Source: Rhineura floridana
Lineage: Eukaryota; Chordata; Lepidosauria; Squamata; Rhineuridae
Direction: 5' to 3'
Length of the DNA: 64,000 nt
Assembly (NCBI RefSeq): GCF_030035675.1
Contig: NC_084495.1
Coordinates: 9,641,001-9,705,000 of the forward strand
Shown here: piece by piece, positions 12,431 through 22,944 of the stretch
Position numbering within the stretch: position 1 is the first letter of the stretch
Layout: each line of letters begins with the position of its first letter
Notes under the pieces: generated by a model
What the model was told of the DNA's origin: nothing
Database searches by the model: none
The model's input: only the letters and a program-made list of their open reading frames with translations
Made by a program: the position numbers and the translations under genes

Positions 12431-12605
12431 CATTGGTAGCTGCCTATACTACGTTGGGCTAGAATTGTCTACACTGACTGGCAATGCCTCTCCCGGTTTG
12501 CAGGCAGGAGTTTTCGCCAGCCATACCTGGAGATGCCAGAGATTGGACCTGGGAGTTTCTGCATGCTCTTTGCCTCTGAGTAACAGCCCCGCCCTGTTGG
12601 ATCTG
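12430..12605 (-). mobile_element. tRNA-derived SINE, family A (antisense)
   Basis: GGTAGCTGCCTATACTACGT, TTGTCTACACTGACTGGCAA and ACCTGGAGATGCCAGAGATT are the inverted family A sequence. It abuts the CR1 3' end at 12430. Confidence 0.75.
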
Positions 12606-12627
12606 GGTCCCCACCACCATCACGTCT

Positions 12628-12955
12628 AAGGCTCCATCTGCACTATGCATTTCAAGGTGTATCATACCACTTTGAACAGCCATGGCTTCCCCCAGAAAGA
12701 ATCCTGGTAACTGTAGTTTGTTAAGAGTGCTAAGAGTTGTGAGAAGACCCCTGTTCCACTCAGAGATCTACAATTCCCAGAGATTTAACAATTAATCCTT
12801 CTACCCACGGACCTCTGGGAACTGTCCTCTGTGAGGATTCCTAGCAAAGCACCCTTAACAAACTACAGTTCCCAGGATTCTGTGGGGGAAGCCATGACTG
12901 TTTAAAATGCCATGATACTGTTTTAAATGTACAGTGCAGATGGGACTCAGCTCTT
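12628..12955. mobile_element. Foldback MITE family E, near complete
   Basis: Long inverted arms: CATGGCTTCCCCCAGAAAGA and TGGTAACTGTAGTTTGTTAA on the left, against AACAAACTACAGTTCCCAGG and GTGGGGGAAGCCATGACTGT on the right, with CATCTGCACT and AGTGCAGATGG at the outer ends. Superfamily uncertain. Confidence 0.75.
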
Positions 12956-13436
12956 CTTTTTAGCCTCTGTCCTGGTGAGAGCTGCTCCATACCCCTTATC
13001 TCTCTGCGACTTTCATTTCCTGTACGGCTTCTGTTGCACCTCCCTACTTTTGCAGGACATCATTAGTGCCGAGGCTTCAACAGTAGCACAAAGTGAAGCT
13101 GCAGGAAGTCTTTCTGCCACCCAGCTCTGCATGGCCCTCTCATCAGCCGCGGTGGAAATGATCAGAGGGATGCCATCCCTGCTCTCATTACGGCCTCACC
13201 TGCAATCCAGAATGCCGTGAAAGCTCTGCCGTTGCCTTTGTCAACCTTCCTCTCAGGCCTCACGTGCTCACACTTCCAAGAGCACACCGAACACAAAAGC
13301 ACTTTGCACATACCTTTCCTGATCTCCTCACCGCATCTCCCCAGAGCTTAGAGAACAAATGGGAAGAGGAAGACCTGGGGAGGTGCCATCTTTTTGTCTA
13401 GAAAGCCCAATATAGTTATAATTGGCAAAAGGGGAG

Positions 13437-13625
13437 GGTGGCCAGAGCTCAGTGGTAAAGAATTTGCTTTTTATTCAGAAGGTCCTGAGTTAATTCCCTG
13501 GCATCTCCACTCCAAGGTGGATAGGAGTTTGCCTAAGATCTTGAAGGAAGATGCTGCCTTTAGGAATAGACCTTATTTTCTTAAGTGGGTCATAGGTTTA
13601 ACTCAGTATAAGGCAGCACTAGTGA
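13437..13625 (+). mobile_element. tRNA-derived SINE, family A (sense)
   Basis: AGAGCTCAGTGGTAAAGAAT head, CAGAAGGTCCTGAGTTAATT degraded B box and AACTCAGTATAAGGCAGCAC end. Confidence 0.75.
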
Positions 13626-13636
13626 TGGGTCACAGG

Positions 13637-14066
13637 TAGGGATGGAAAGATCTGTCCATTTCGGTTTTCTCTGTTCCTAGTTTTACAATCTTAAAGTCAG
13701 TTCTCCACATTTCTGCATCGATTTTGAGATTTTTTTTTAAATCCCCATGAAAATTCTCCAGCATTTTAGTGTGATTTTTCCCAATAAACACATTTTTGTA
13801 GGCAGTCTTAATTACACATTGTTGCAACCTGCTGCTCATCATATAATGATTTCTGCATGGCATTTCCACACATATATTCATTATGTACACTAACATGTGC
13901 ATTTTTGTAAACATTGTTGGGGTGGCAAACTGCATCGCAAAATTCAAATAAGTCCACATTTCAAAGGATGGCTGTGTTTCAGTTCTCATACTGTTTAGGA
14001 AAGTGCAAATTGGATAGATTTGGCTTGAAATGTGAACTGAATCAAAATTCTCACCCATCCCTAGTC
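13637..14066. mobile_element. Non-autonomous DNA transposon with TAGGGATGG ends
   Basis: Begins TAGGGATGG and ends CCATCCCTA, a 9-bp perfect inverted terminal repeat around 430 bp of AT-rich sequence with further inward symmetry (AAATTCTC-like motifs). No ORF. Superfamily not determined. Confidence 0.5.
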
Positions 14067-15304
14067 CTGGGACAGGAAAGGGGCCATTCCATCCGCTTGC
14101 CCACCCTCTTCCTAGGGTGCCCAGCCGGCCAGGACCACCGTTGCCGATTCCAGAGTAGGAAACAGCTGCGGCTAACTGATTTGTCTCCAGCCCACAGATC
14201 AGAAAAGAAGGTCGCTGCTGTGTGGACCTCTTGGGGTCTCTGTGAGTGCACCACCCCCTTTAATTTTGTACTGTGGAATGTGCTACTTGGAAGTGCGTGG
14301 TAGTTGGAGTTGTGTTTTTGCTGCCCAGAGCGAGAGTCTGGCTTGTCGTGTTTTTGCATGTTTCAGAGTCGCTCAGTTCCACTCAGGGTAGAGACAGACT
14401 TAGTGTTCTGCTGGTTCCAGTGCATCTCCACTTCTTGTTTCTGAAAACAGGGTCACTTGATGCTAGCCAACCCCCCCCCCCATTTTACTGTAAAACCAGG
14501 GTGGATCAGCTAGAGTGCTTTTTAAAACAAATCAGCTTCACACAGATTTCGCAACTGATCAGCAGATCAACCCCTTCTCCCTCCCTGTGCAGCCAATGGA
14601 AATGCTTTGCTGTAGGAGACTAGTTTGCTCACAGCCTCAGTGTGAGAGACTGAACTGGTAAAGGGCCCGATGTGGGAGAGTGACTAGGAGGGGGTGGTTA
14701 CATTGCTGGTTGCACGACACGGGCAGAGCAATCCACCTCATGGGAAGCTGCTGGAAGGGGTGCCAGCAGAGGGGGAGCCCACGGGATGGTCTGTGGCATC
14801 CATTTTGCATTTGGGAGCTGCCGGGCCGGCTGAAAGTGGGCTCAGCCAGGAGCTGCACGAGGGGTCCGAAATGAACATCCCTACTGGGGAGTCAGCAATT
14901 TCGATAGACTTTCATTGTAATTATTTTCTTAGACCAACCTTTGGTGTGCATTGGGATCCACAGGGGTGCTCCAAAAGGAAGTTGGATGTTGCATAAGCCC
15001 CCCCCCGGCCCCTCCTCTGACACGCCCACAACACTCCATTTTGGGGCCTTCCACTGGCTTCCGCTGGAACCACTTCTGCTGGGCTGGGCTTTCCCAGTGG
15101 ACCCCCAGCAGAGCCATCAGGGTCTCAGCTCTGCCATGACTGAGCCAGGGTGAGGGGCTTTTGCCGGCAGAGCCTGGCTGAGCTGGGACCCGGCTGGCTT
15201 AGCTGGAGGTCTGCCACATACAACTCCCCTCAGCTCAGCATAAATACGAGTTGGATTGCGCCCTACATTGCCCTAGATGGAGGTGGGTGAATGAGCTGGC
15301 TGTA
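14067..15304. other. ZC4H2 intron 1 stretch without recognised elements
   Basis: Moderately GC-rich, with short C-runs at 14470 and 15000. Open frames on both strands are short and lack splice or family signals. I see no gene here. Confidence 0.5.
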
Positions 15305-15682
15305 ATGGAAATGGAAATGGACTGCCTTCAAGTCGATCCCGACTTATGGCGACCCTATGAATAGGATGTTCATGGTAAGTGGTATTCAGAGGGGGTTTAC
15401 CATTGCCTCCCTCTGAGCTAGTCCTCCCCAGCTGGTTAGGGCCTGCTCAGCTTGCCAAAGCTGCACAAGCCAGCCCCTTGTCCACAACTGCCAGCTGGGG
15501 GGCAACTGGGCTCCTTGGGACTGTGCAGCTTGCCCACGGCTGCACAGGTGGCAGGGCGCGTAATCCTTGAGCCACTTACTTTAGCTGGCCCTTGACACCC
15601 AGGAGACATGAGCGGGGATTTGAACTCACAGACTCTGGACTCCCAGCCAGGCTCTCCTCCCCAGTGTGCTATACTGAGCTGG
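15305..15682 (-). mobile_element. Sauria SINE (antisense), long variant
   Basis: GACTGCCTTCAAGTCGATCC, CGACTTATGGCGACCCTATG is the inverted BovB-like tail. GGGATTTGAACTCACAGACT and CTATACTGAGCTGG are the inverted B and A box ends. The middle is longer than in the other copies, probably because of an internal expansion. Confidence 0.85.
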
Positions 15683-15889
15683 GTGTAAATTATGCTTAAT
15701 GCTGCTATGTATTTTTGTAGACCAAGCATTTGCTCCTCAATAAGTGGTTGGCAGGGGATTAGTTCTCTGTATGGTTGGTGGGAATGCATCAGAGTGAGGC
15801 TTGGGTGTGGAGGATGGCTAAGGATATATGTGGGAGAGGTTACTGTGTGGGCTGGGGCGGGGTGGAGAGTTGTTTTCTTTAAGTACTGA

Positions 15890-16140
15890 AGATGCTGATG
15901 TATTTTTTGGATTTCATTTTTATCCATAATGTTTTTATGTTTAAGAGAATATTTTTTTGTGTTTTGTTTTGTTAATTATGCTGCTGTAAATGAGCATTTT
16001 ATATTTGAACCTTCATCTGCAATGTTTTATTTTGAGGTTTTGTAGTGCTTTATTTGATGCTTTAATTTAGGTTGTAAACCGCTTTGAGGGTTTTTTTAAG
16101 TGGCATAGGAATAAATAGATTTAAATAAACAAAAAATAAA
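15890..16140 (+). mobile_element. L2-type LINE 3' end
   Basis: GTTGTAAACCGCTTTGAGGG, then AAGTGGCATAGGAATAAATA and an A-rich end, preceded by a T-rich 3' UTR. Confidence 0.65.
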
Positions 16141-16307
16141 TATATGCCCAGGGTTCATCTCAGATATCCTTTGCATATTAGAAGCCGGAGTAGTCTTAGG
16201 AAAACAAAAACTAAACATGAAAAAGCTTTATCCATCGATCTATCCCACATTCCTCTTGCAAATCACACCTCAAAATTTGAAACCATGATGTTTTATTTTT
16301 ATTTAGC

Positions 16308-16803
16308 ATAGTCGTTCCCAAGTTCTTTTCCCCATGGACAACCTGATGGACAGCTTAATGATTTTTCTGTAATTCATACTGTAATATAATGTAATAAACA
16401 CAGCAACAAAAATACAATTGAAAATCAATGTGAGTATTTAATTCGATGGATGTGCCGTTTCCCATCTGCAACCACAAATCCACAATCTCACTGTGGACCA
16501 CCTGAATGAACATAAGAAGAGCCCACTGGATCAGGCCATTGGCCCATCTAGTCCAGCATCCTGTTCTCACAGTGGCCAACCAGTTACCAGTGGAAGTCTG
16601 CAAGCAGGACCTGAGCACCAGAGCACTGTCCCTTCCTGAGATTTTCTGGTATTCAGAAACATACCGCCTCTGACTATGGAGGCAGAGCATAGTCATCATG
16701 GCTAGTAGCCATTGATAGACTTATCCACCATGAATTTGTCTAATCCGCTTTTAAAGCTCATGGACCACTGGTGGTCCACGGACCACAATTTAGGAACCCC
16801 TGA
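16308..16803. mobile_element. hAT (Charlie-like) MITE split by a CR1 insertion
   Basis: The left part GTCGTTCCCAAGTTCTTTTC, CCCATGGACAACCTGATGGA, and the right part GACCACTGGTGGTCCACGGA, then CAATTTAGGAACCCCTG, are inverted ends of the same type as the 26142-26438 element. The CR1 3' end at 16508-16757 lies between them. Confidence 0.7.
16508..16757 (-). mobile_element. CR1/L3-type LINE 3' end (antisense)
   Basis: AACATAAGAAGAGCCCACTG, GATCAGGCCATTGGCCCATC, TAGTCCAGCATCCTGTTCTC, to AATTTGTCTAATCCGCTTTT. Inserted into the hAT MITE, so it is the younger of the two. Confidence 0.85.
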
Positions 16804-17138
16804 TTTATGACATTTGTATGCTGCCCATATAATTAAGTCTTCTGAGCAGTTTACAGAGAGAGTAAAAACCCCAAGGACAATCCAAAACTTGATGTAAGAA
16901 AAACACTAAAGCCAATGCTAAAAAAATAAAATCCATCTAAAATCAGCATAAGCACAACAGCTAAAAAAAAAAGTTTAACAACCAGCAAGATGTAAATTTG
17001 GTGCAAGAACCTAACATGCTAGTTTGATGTACCTAGTGTAAACAAAAGGCCTGGGGTACCTCCAGACTGTCACTAAAGATCCAAGAGAACCTCTATTTGA
17101 TCTGTTTTCATGTTATTTCATTGGATTTAAATTTAGAG

Positions 17139-17305
17139 CAAAGAAATTCCTGCTCTAAGGCTGTGATCTTAAACACACTTACTTGCGAGTTAATCCCATT
17201 TAACTCAATGAGGCTTACTTCTTGGTAAACATGCAGAGGATTGTAAGCCTCATTGAACTCAGCAAGACTTACTTCTGAGTAAATGTGTACAGGATTGCAC
17301 CACCA
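17139..17305. mobile_element. Short MITE family D, double copy
   Basis: Two tandem, similar units (AATGAGGCTTACTTCTTGGT, AAACATGCAGAGGATTG and AGACTTACTTCTGAGTAAAT, GTGTACAGGATTGCACC), about 74 bp apart. Confidence 0.6.
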
Positions 17306-17484
17306 ACCATTCTTGGTCATATTACATGTCAAATTCTTAGAATATATTCATTTTTCACATGCAAGTGTACCCAGGTATAAAAACCTCTCCTCCCCCCAAA
17401 AAATATGCCTGTTTGTTGTGTCAGTTGCTTTGCAGAACAGTTTCCCTCTTCAACATGTGACTTTACCATCACAAAAGTAGGCTT

Positions 17485-17790
17485 AGACAAGATAAATAAT
17501 AATAACTATTATTATTATTATTATTACCACTAGCCCTTCACCCAAAGGTCTCAGGGGAGCTTACAACCATACAACCTAAAATCATAAAATAAGGTGGGTC
17601 TTAAAAATATACATCTCAGGAGTCAAGGGCCAGGATAAGGAGCTGTGTCTTCAGCATTCACCTAAAACTGTAAAATGAAGTTGCCAGATGCACTTTGGTG
17701 GGGAAGGAGTTCTACACCTTAGGGGCCACCACAGAGAATGCCCTCTCCTGGGCCATCACCCCCGGCTTGATGTTCACATTATAAAAATGC
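17485..17790 (-). mobile_element. L2-type LINE 3' end (antisense)
   Basis: An (ATT)n start (17495-17526), then GGTGGGTCTTAAAAATATAC, ATCTCAGGAGTCAAGGGCCA and GAATGCCCTCTCCTGGGCC. It is the same subfamily that hosts the nested stack at 22945-26110. Confidence 0.75.
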
Positions 17791-18416
17791 CACATTTAAA
17801 GTGAAAGAAGAAATGTGCTCAGTTCCTGTGCTGCTGACTGCAACTCTCCCAGGAACATGCTGTACCATGTGCTGTACATGAAGACCACTATAAAAATTAA
17901 TGATATATTGGATTGCACAGAAAGAGTGGGCATTCTCAGCTTCTCATTTTGTGGAGGGTGCTTTGCTTGAGGAGACAGTGGCAGCCGTGTTCAATCCATT
18001 ATGCCTTTTCTTTATTAACAGCATCCCCACCCCTATCCTTCTATGAATCTCGGATGTGCGGTCTAATCCCTTAATAGGCAGAGGAGTGGATCCCCCTGCA
18101 AATGACAGAAAGGAAGGAGATGTGACTATGCTTAGCATCCCTGCATGATCAAGTACCTCCTTTTTCCCACAAAGGGAAGGGACACTGAGTGCTTCCAGAC
18201 TGTTGCTATTTTCTGGTGGGATTCAATCACATACCAGCAAATGTAGGTTGCAGAATTAAAAAAGATTTGGAGCTCTTGAACAAGAAACCCCCTTCTTCCC
18301 CTGAAATCAGGCTTTTTGCTTGAAGGAAAGTGACAGGAAAATGCACTAGACACAGAGTCATATAGTCTCTCTATAAACAAATAAGAATGGATGCTCAGTA
18401 AATAGCTGATGTGATC

Positions 18417-18418
<2 letters not shown>

Positions 18419-18449
<31 letters not shown>
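18419..18449. repeat. (AC)n microsatellite
   Basis: About 15 AC units in intron 1. Confidence 0.95.
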
Positions 18450-18452
<3 letters not shown>

Positions 18453-18734
18453 CTTGTGCAAATCAATCAGGATGAATGCTCAACAAACAGGTTGTATGGA
18501 AACTGACCACAGGCAAAGAAAAACTAGTTATGAAGATTTCTCTCTCATCCGCTCCTGGCAAAAAAATGTGCAAATTCTCCTGCCTTTTACCTTGACTATT
18601 TCCAAAGGTATTTCAGCTTAGGAGGAAACATTTCTTTGGCTTACACATCCATCTCCCAACCTCCTTCATTTTCAGAGCTGCTCATCCATTGGCCAGAGGT
18701 TTATTGTTGCTGAAATATTTACCGTTTCCAGTGC

Positions 18735-18805
18735 CCAGTTACTAGGGAGCAAGTCTCATTGACCCCAGTGGGACTTCCTTCTGAGTAAGCATGCACAGAA
18801 TCAGG
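18735..18805. mobile_element. Short MITE family D
   Basis: AGTCTCATTGACCCCAGTGG, GACTTCCTTCTGAGTAAGCA, TGCACAGAATC. Confidence 0.5.
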
Positions 18806-18893
18806 CAGCGTAGGGGGTGGGTTTGTTTGTTTTCTGAAGCACTCTTCAACAAAGAATGTAGCAAAGAAGCAGACTTTAACGCAGAGCAGCTTT

Positions 18894-19012
18894 TCGCCAA
18901 CCTGGTGCCTTCTGGATGCCACTGGACTCCAACTCTCATCTGTCACGCTGGCTTGGGCTGATGGAACTTGTGATCCAAGAACATCTGGGGGGCACCAGCT
19001 TGGCAAAGGCTG
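18894..19012. mobile_element. Foldback hAT MITE, family B
   Basis: CGCCAACCTGGTGCCTTCTG at the left and GGGGGGCACCAGCTTGGCAA at the right are inverted arms. The centre has CTCCAACTCTCATCTG and TGGCTTGGGCTGATGG. Confidence 0.75.
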
Positions 19013-19263
19013 ACATAGAGCCATTTACATTTGAATCTGTGCTTATCGATCCATTGCTGTGCCCTTCAGTCCCAATTGCTATTACCTATATTATTTATTA
19101 CAATGGATATTTTCCTGCAAATGCATGATCATCAACATTCCGCTGTGCATATTCCAGAGAGATGAACAAGTCTGCCTGTGCCTCCCCCCCACCCCCTAGT
19201 TTCATGCTTTCAAAAGAACCTCTACATAACATCCAACGGATCTTTTGTGTGAGTGACACTAAC

Positions 19264-19408
19264 AGTAGCTACTTGACAGTGGGATAAATCCGTCGCTCTT
19301 ACACAGGAGTAAAAGAAAACGGGGAGCGGGGAAGATTGACCTGGGAGTAAACCTCAGGGGGCACAGCGCGACTTCATTGCGAGTAAACATGCATAGATTC
19401 GCGATGCA
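19264..19408. mobile_element. Short MITE family D next to ZC4H2 exon 1
   Basis: Paired AGGAGTAAAAG, GACCTGGGAGTAAACCTCAG and GCGAGTAAACATGCATAGAT motifs. It ends about 43 bp from the exon 1 splice donor. Confidence 0.4.
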
Positions 19409-19451
19409 TACCATCCTTCTTGCTAAGATTGCACACACACACACGCCTTAC

Positions 19452-19504
19452 CTGATCTCTTTGATGCTTTCAAGTTTGCACATGATTTCCTGTTCATCAG
19501 CCAT
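19452..19504 (-). CDS. ZC4H2: ZC4H2 exon 1 coding part (residues 1-17 plus two bases of 18)
   Basis: Codes MADEQEIMCKLESIKEI and ends AG|GTAAGG (donor at 19451), so Arg18 is split with exon 2. The start ATG at 19504 has A at -3 and G at +4, a good Kozak context, and the N-terminus is the one known for ZC4H2. ZC4H2 is a small nuclear and cytoplasmic protein with an N-terminal coiled coil and a C-terminal C4H2 zinc finger. It partners the E3 ligase RNF220 in neural patterning and interneuron development, and human mutations cause Wieacker-Wolff/ZARD syndrome (family knowledge). The gene spans at least 19.4 kb here, with introns of 8449, 3839 and 6593 bp. All three are filled with LINE, SINE and MITE copies, while the exons stay clean. 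Confidence 0.96.
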
Positions 19505-19514
19505 GCTCTCTCAT
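19497..19514 (-). other. Short upstream ORF overlapping the ZC4H2 start
   Basis: An ATG at 19514 opens a five-codon frame (MREHG) that stops with TGA at 19497-19499, overlapping the main start codon at 19504 in another frame. If it is in the mRNA, it could lower initiation at the main ATG. Function is inferred only. Confidence 0.35.
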
Positions 19515-19578
19515 CCGCGATTTAAACCTCCCGTGGAAATGAACAAAACGATTACCAAAGACGGAGGGAGGAGAATCC

Positions 19579-19597
19579 ACTACAATAGACACAATGT
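19579..19597 (+). promoter_or_regulatory. ZNF143/SBS-like motif 2
   Basis: ACTACAATAGACACAATGT resembles the same consensus, with weaker agreement in the centre and last base. It has the same orientation as motif 1, 132 bp away, so the two form a loose direct pair within the ZC4H2 promoter or 5' UTR. Confidence 0.3.
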
Positions 19598-19710
19598 AGC
19601 CGCCCCGGCCAAGGCTTCTGAGCGCAAAGACTGCGGTAGGAGCGCGTGAGACCTGTCGGGACTTCGAGTTCAGGTCTTAATAGCCGTCCAGGCTCCCGCA
19701 GGCTGCCGAG

Positions 19711-19729
19711 ACTACAAAGGCCACAATGC
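19711..19729 (+). promoter_or_regulatory. ZNF143/SBS-like motif 1
   Basis: ACTACAAAGGCCACAATGC matches the ZNF143/THAP11 promoter consensus (ACTACAATTCCCAGAATGC) at 15 of 19 positions, including both conserved ends. It lies about 207 bp upstream of the ZC4H2 start codon, a normal place for such a site. Confidence 0.45.
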
Positions 19730-20036
19730 AAAGCGCGGAGCCCCGGCTCTTTCTTCCGGCAAGCGCTCTTTGCGTTTGCCACAGCTAATTGTGTCAATGG
19801 TTGTTCGGAGCGCAAAGGAGCGAGGTGCCTTTTCCTAGAGGGTTGGTTTTTAATTGTGAGGACTGGAGAGAGAATGCCGGAATGGGCTTTTCATAAAAAT
19901 GCTGCGTAAACGGAATCGCACCTTGCAATCTCAAATCGGCGAATTGGAAAGCCACGTAACGCAGATATTTGATGCCGTATATATTCTATATACTATAGGA
20001 GAATTTATATTGCACAAAAGGGAGGGGGTTGTACAA

Positions 20037-20039
<3 letters not shown>

Positions 20040-20072
<33 letters not shown>
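20040..20072. repeat. (TA)n microsatellite
   Basis: About 16 TA units, 200 bp upstream of the ZC4H2 promoter region. Confidence 0.95.
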
Positions 20073-20074
<2 letters not shown>

Positions 20075-20390
20075 ATGAAAATATTGCTTTGTCAAATCTT
20101 TATGCAATACAGACTCCCCCCTCGTTTGTCCAATATAAAAAGTATTGCTCCAAATATTTATACAGGAAGGAAAGCCCGATTAGGCAGTGGAGTTCCTGCA
20201 ATGCTAAGAGTTTTTATTGTTTTATAAGGACTCAGATTGGATTACTTTTAATTTGCAGGATGATATGATTGATGTCTCACTTGGGAAATCTAACAAAAAA
20301 AAATGCATGTCAAGGAAATCTAAAAGCCTGTCACTACAAACAACTTTTATATTAAACAAGGGATCATTCATAGGTAAACAAATCACCCAC

Positions 20391-21899
20391 ATAATCTCAA
20401 CAACTATAGGCCGGTAGCGAATGTTCCATTCCTGGGCAAGGTCTTGGAACGGGTGGTCGCCAACCAGCTCCAGGTGCTCTTGGATGAAACCGATTATCTA
20501 GATCCGTTTCAATCCGGTTTTAGGCTCGGTTTTGGCACTGAAACAGCCTTGGTCGCCCTGTATGATGATGACCTATGTCGGGAGAGGGACAGAGGGAGTG
20601 TTACTCTGTTGATTCTCCTTGATCTCTCAGCTGCTTTTGATACCATCGACCATGGTATCCTTCTGGAGAGACTCACGGAGTTGGGAGTTGGAGGTACTGC
20701 TTGGCAGTGGCTCCGCTCCTACCTGGTGGACCGGCTCCAGAGGGTAGGGCTTGGGGAGCATTGTTCGATACACTGGACTCTCCATTGTGGAGTCCCGCAG
20801 GGATCGGTTCTGTCCCCCATGCTTTTTAACATCTACATGAAGCCATTGGGTGAGGTCATCAGGAGTTTTGGAGTGCGTTGCCACCAGTATGCTGATGACA
20901 CGCAACTCTATTTCTCCTTTTCATCTTCTTCAGGTGAGGCTGTTAATGTGCTGAACTGTTGCCTGGCCGCGATAATGGACTGGATGAGAGCTAATAAACT
21001 GAGGCTCAATCCTGACAAGACCGAGACGCTTTTGGTGAGTGCCTTCTCTGATCAGATGGTGGATGTTCAACCTGTTCTAGATGGGGTTACACTCCCCCTG
21101 AAGGAACAGGTTCGTAGCTTGGGGGTTCTTTTTGATCCATTCCTGTCTCTCGAGGCGCAGGTGGCCTCGGTGGCACGGAATGTGTTCTACCACCTTCGGA
21201 TGGTAGCCCAGCTACGTCCCTATCTGGAAAGCGACGACCTCGCTTCAGTTGTGCATGCTCTGGTAACCTCGAGACTGGATTACTGCAATGCGCTCTATGT
21301 GGGGCCGCCTTTGAAGACAGTTCGGAAACTACAGCTAGTGCAAAACGCAGCAGCTAGAATGTTGACGAGGACCAGACGGTCCGCGCATATAACACCTGTT
21401 CTGGCTTGTTTGCACTGGCTACCTATTTGTTTCTGGGCCAAATTCAAAGTGCTAGTTTTGACTTATAAAGCCTTACACGGCGCGGGACCACAATACCTAG
21501 CGGAACGCCTCTCCCGGTATGAACCTACCCGTTCACTGCATTCAACATCTAAGGCCCTCCTCCGAGCTCCGACTCACAGAGAAGCTCGGAGGGTTGTAAC
21601 AAGATCTAGGGCCTTTTCAGTGGTTGCCCCCGAATTATGGAACAGTTTCCCCGATGAGGTGCGCCTGGCGCCTACACTTTTATCTTTTCGGCGCCAGGTT
21701 AAAACCTTTTTATTTTCCCAGGCATTTTAATCTATCTTTTAGCTGTTAATGTACAGCAGGCTGTTTAACTGTTCAACATGTATGCTTCTACTGTTTTTCG
21801 CAATTTTATTGTATTTTTCTTATGTTGTGCACTGCCCTGAGAGCCTTCGGGCTGTGGGCGGTATATAAATCGAATAAAATAAATAATAAATAAATAAAA
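20391..21899 (+). mobile_element. L2 LINE, 5'-truncated, with open RT frame
   Basis: The open frame enters at about 20391 (LNNYRPVANVPFLGKVLERV) and runs to the TAA at 21728 with no break. The ATG-initiated part 20444-21730 is 428 codons. RT motifs present: FRLGFGTETALVAL, LLDLSAAFDTIDHG, GVPQGSVLSPMLFNIY and CHQYADDTQLYF. The L2 C-terminus (SRLDYCNALY, QLVQNAAARML) follows. The 3' UTR ends GGGCGGTATATAAATCGAAT then (AAATAAAT)n. It differs in C-terminus and 3' UTR from the 3675 copy, so it is a second L2 subfamily. It lies about 600 bp upstream of ZC4H2, in divergent orientation. Confidence 0.95.
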
Positions 21900-22026
21900 T
21901 CTGCAGATGAAAATTCAGTTTCCTTGTTTGACAACAGCACTTCAAACAGAGGACTGTCCTCTGTAGAGTAGGACTTGCGGCCCTCCTCAATCCTGTATGC
22001 CATCCTTCCCCATCCTGGTGCCCTCT

Positions 22027-22128
22027 ACAGTTTTGGACCAACCCCTGTCAAGCACAGCTAGTATGACCAATGGTCAGGAATGATGGGAGCTATAGTCCAA
22101 AACATCTGGAGGGCCCCATGTTGGAGAA
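22027..22128. mobile_element. Foldback hAT MITE, family B (diverged)
   Basis: TATGACCAATGGTCAGGAAT, GATGGGAGCTATAGTCCAAA, ACATCTGGAGGGCCCC. Confidence 0.65.
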
Positions 22129-22139
22129 CTCAGCTATAT

Positions 22140-22370
22140 ACCATTTTCATTTTATTTATTATTACATTTATAGCCCACCTTTCCTCCAAGGAGCTCAAGT
22201 TGGCGTACATCCCCCCCCAGTTTTTATCACAACAACCCTGTGAGGTAGCTTAGGGTGAGAGACAGTTACTCGCCCAAGGTCACCCAGTGAGCCTCATGGC
22301 TGAGTGAGGATTCGAACCCTTGTGGTCTCCCAGGTCCCAGTTCGACACTTTAACCACTATGCCTCAGTTA
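22140..22370 (-). mobile_element. MIR-like tRNA SINE with L2-type tail (antisense)
   Basis: The tail TTTATTTATTATTACATTTA, ATAGCCCACCTTTCC is followed by AACAACCCTGTGAGGTAGCT, the core CCCAAGGTCACCCAGTGAGC, the inverted B box GGATTCGAACCC and the inverted A-box end CACTTTAACCACTATGCC. Confidence 0.8.
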
Positions 22371-22379
22371 TGTGAGAAT

Positions 22380-22560
22380 TAGCCCCATTGAACATAAAAA
22401 CATTAGAAGAGTATATCTAGTCCAGCATTCTGATTCCCACAGTGGTCAGCCCACAAGCAGGACATAAGGGCAATAGCCCTCTCCTGCCATTGTCCCCCAG
22501 CTTTTACTTAAACATGCATGGGATCTGCCTCCATTCCCCTCCCCATTGATTCCTGGCATC
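22380..22560 (-). mobile_element. CR1/L3-type LINE 3' end (antisense, decayed)
   Basis: GAACATAAAAACATTAGAAG, ATCTAGTCCAGCATTCTGAT, TCCCACAGTGGTCAGCC. Confidence 0.7.
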
Positions 22561-22944
22561 TAATCTAAAAAAGTGTAACATTAGCATCGAGAACTGGGAG
22601 CCTTGGCCCATGAGCATGCCAATTGGAGGGTGGCCATTATCAAAGGTGCTATGGACTTTGAAGAAGCACGAATACAGGGCGAAAGGGACAAACGAGCTAA
22701 ACAGGAGGCACGTCAAGCAAATCCTCATCGCGACCATCTTTCATCTGGAAACCTACGTCCTCACTGTGGGAGGCTGTGTGGATACAGAATTGGCTTCCAC
22801 AGTCACTTACGGACCCACTGTTAAAGACCTTATCTTGGAAGACAATCTTACTCGGCCACGAGTGATCGCCAATGAATGAATGAATGAATCTAGATTCTAG
22901 CCTCTGTAGGGTAGTGACCTGTAAAACTGGCTCATTTAAAGTGC
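22561..22944. other. Unassigned stretch with a short GAAT repeat
   Basis: 22603-22880 is open in two plus frames (73 and 89 codons), but no family is recognised and the codons look random. An (ATGA)/(GAAT)n tract lies at 22868-22889. 22890-22944 resembles L2 tail sequence. Confidence 0.4.

Larger units (their letters stand above)
19505..19830 (-). promoter_or_regulatory. ZC4H2: ZC4H2 5' UTR and CpG-enriched promoter
   Basis: CpG dinucleotides are clearly denser here than in the flanks (for example 19598-19650 and 19730-19815). The stretch sits immediately upstream of the minus-strand start codon and is free of recognisable repeats. No TATA box was seen. Two ZNF143/SBS-like motifs lie inside it. 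The exact transcription start cannot be fixed from sequence, so the UTR/promoter boundary is inferred. Confidence 0.7.

Noticed and set aside
22603-22879. 73- and 89-codon frames as a coding gene
   Set aside because: Overlapping frames over the same bases, no domain, no splice signals.
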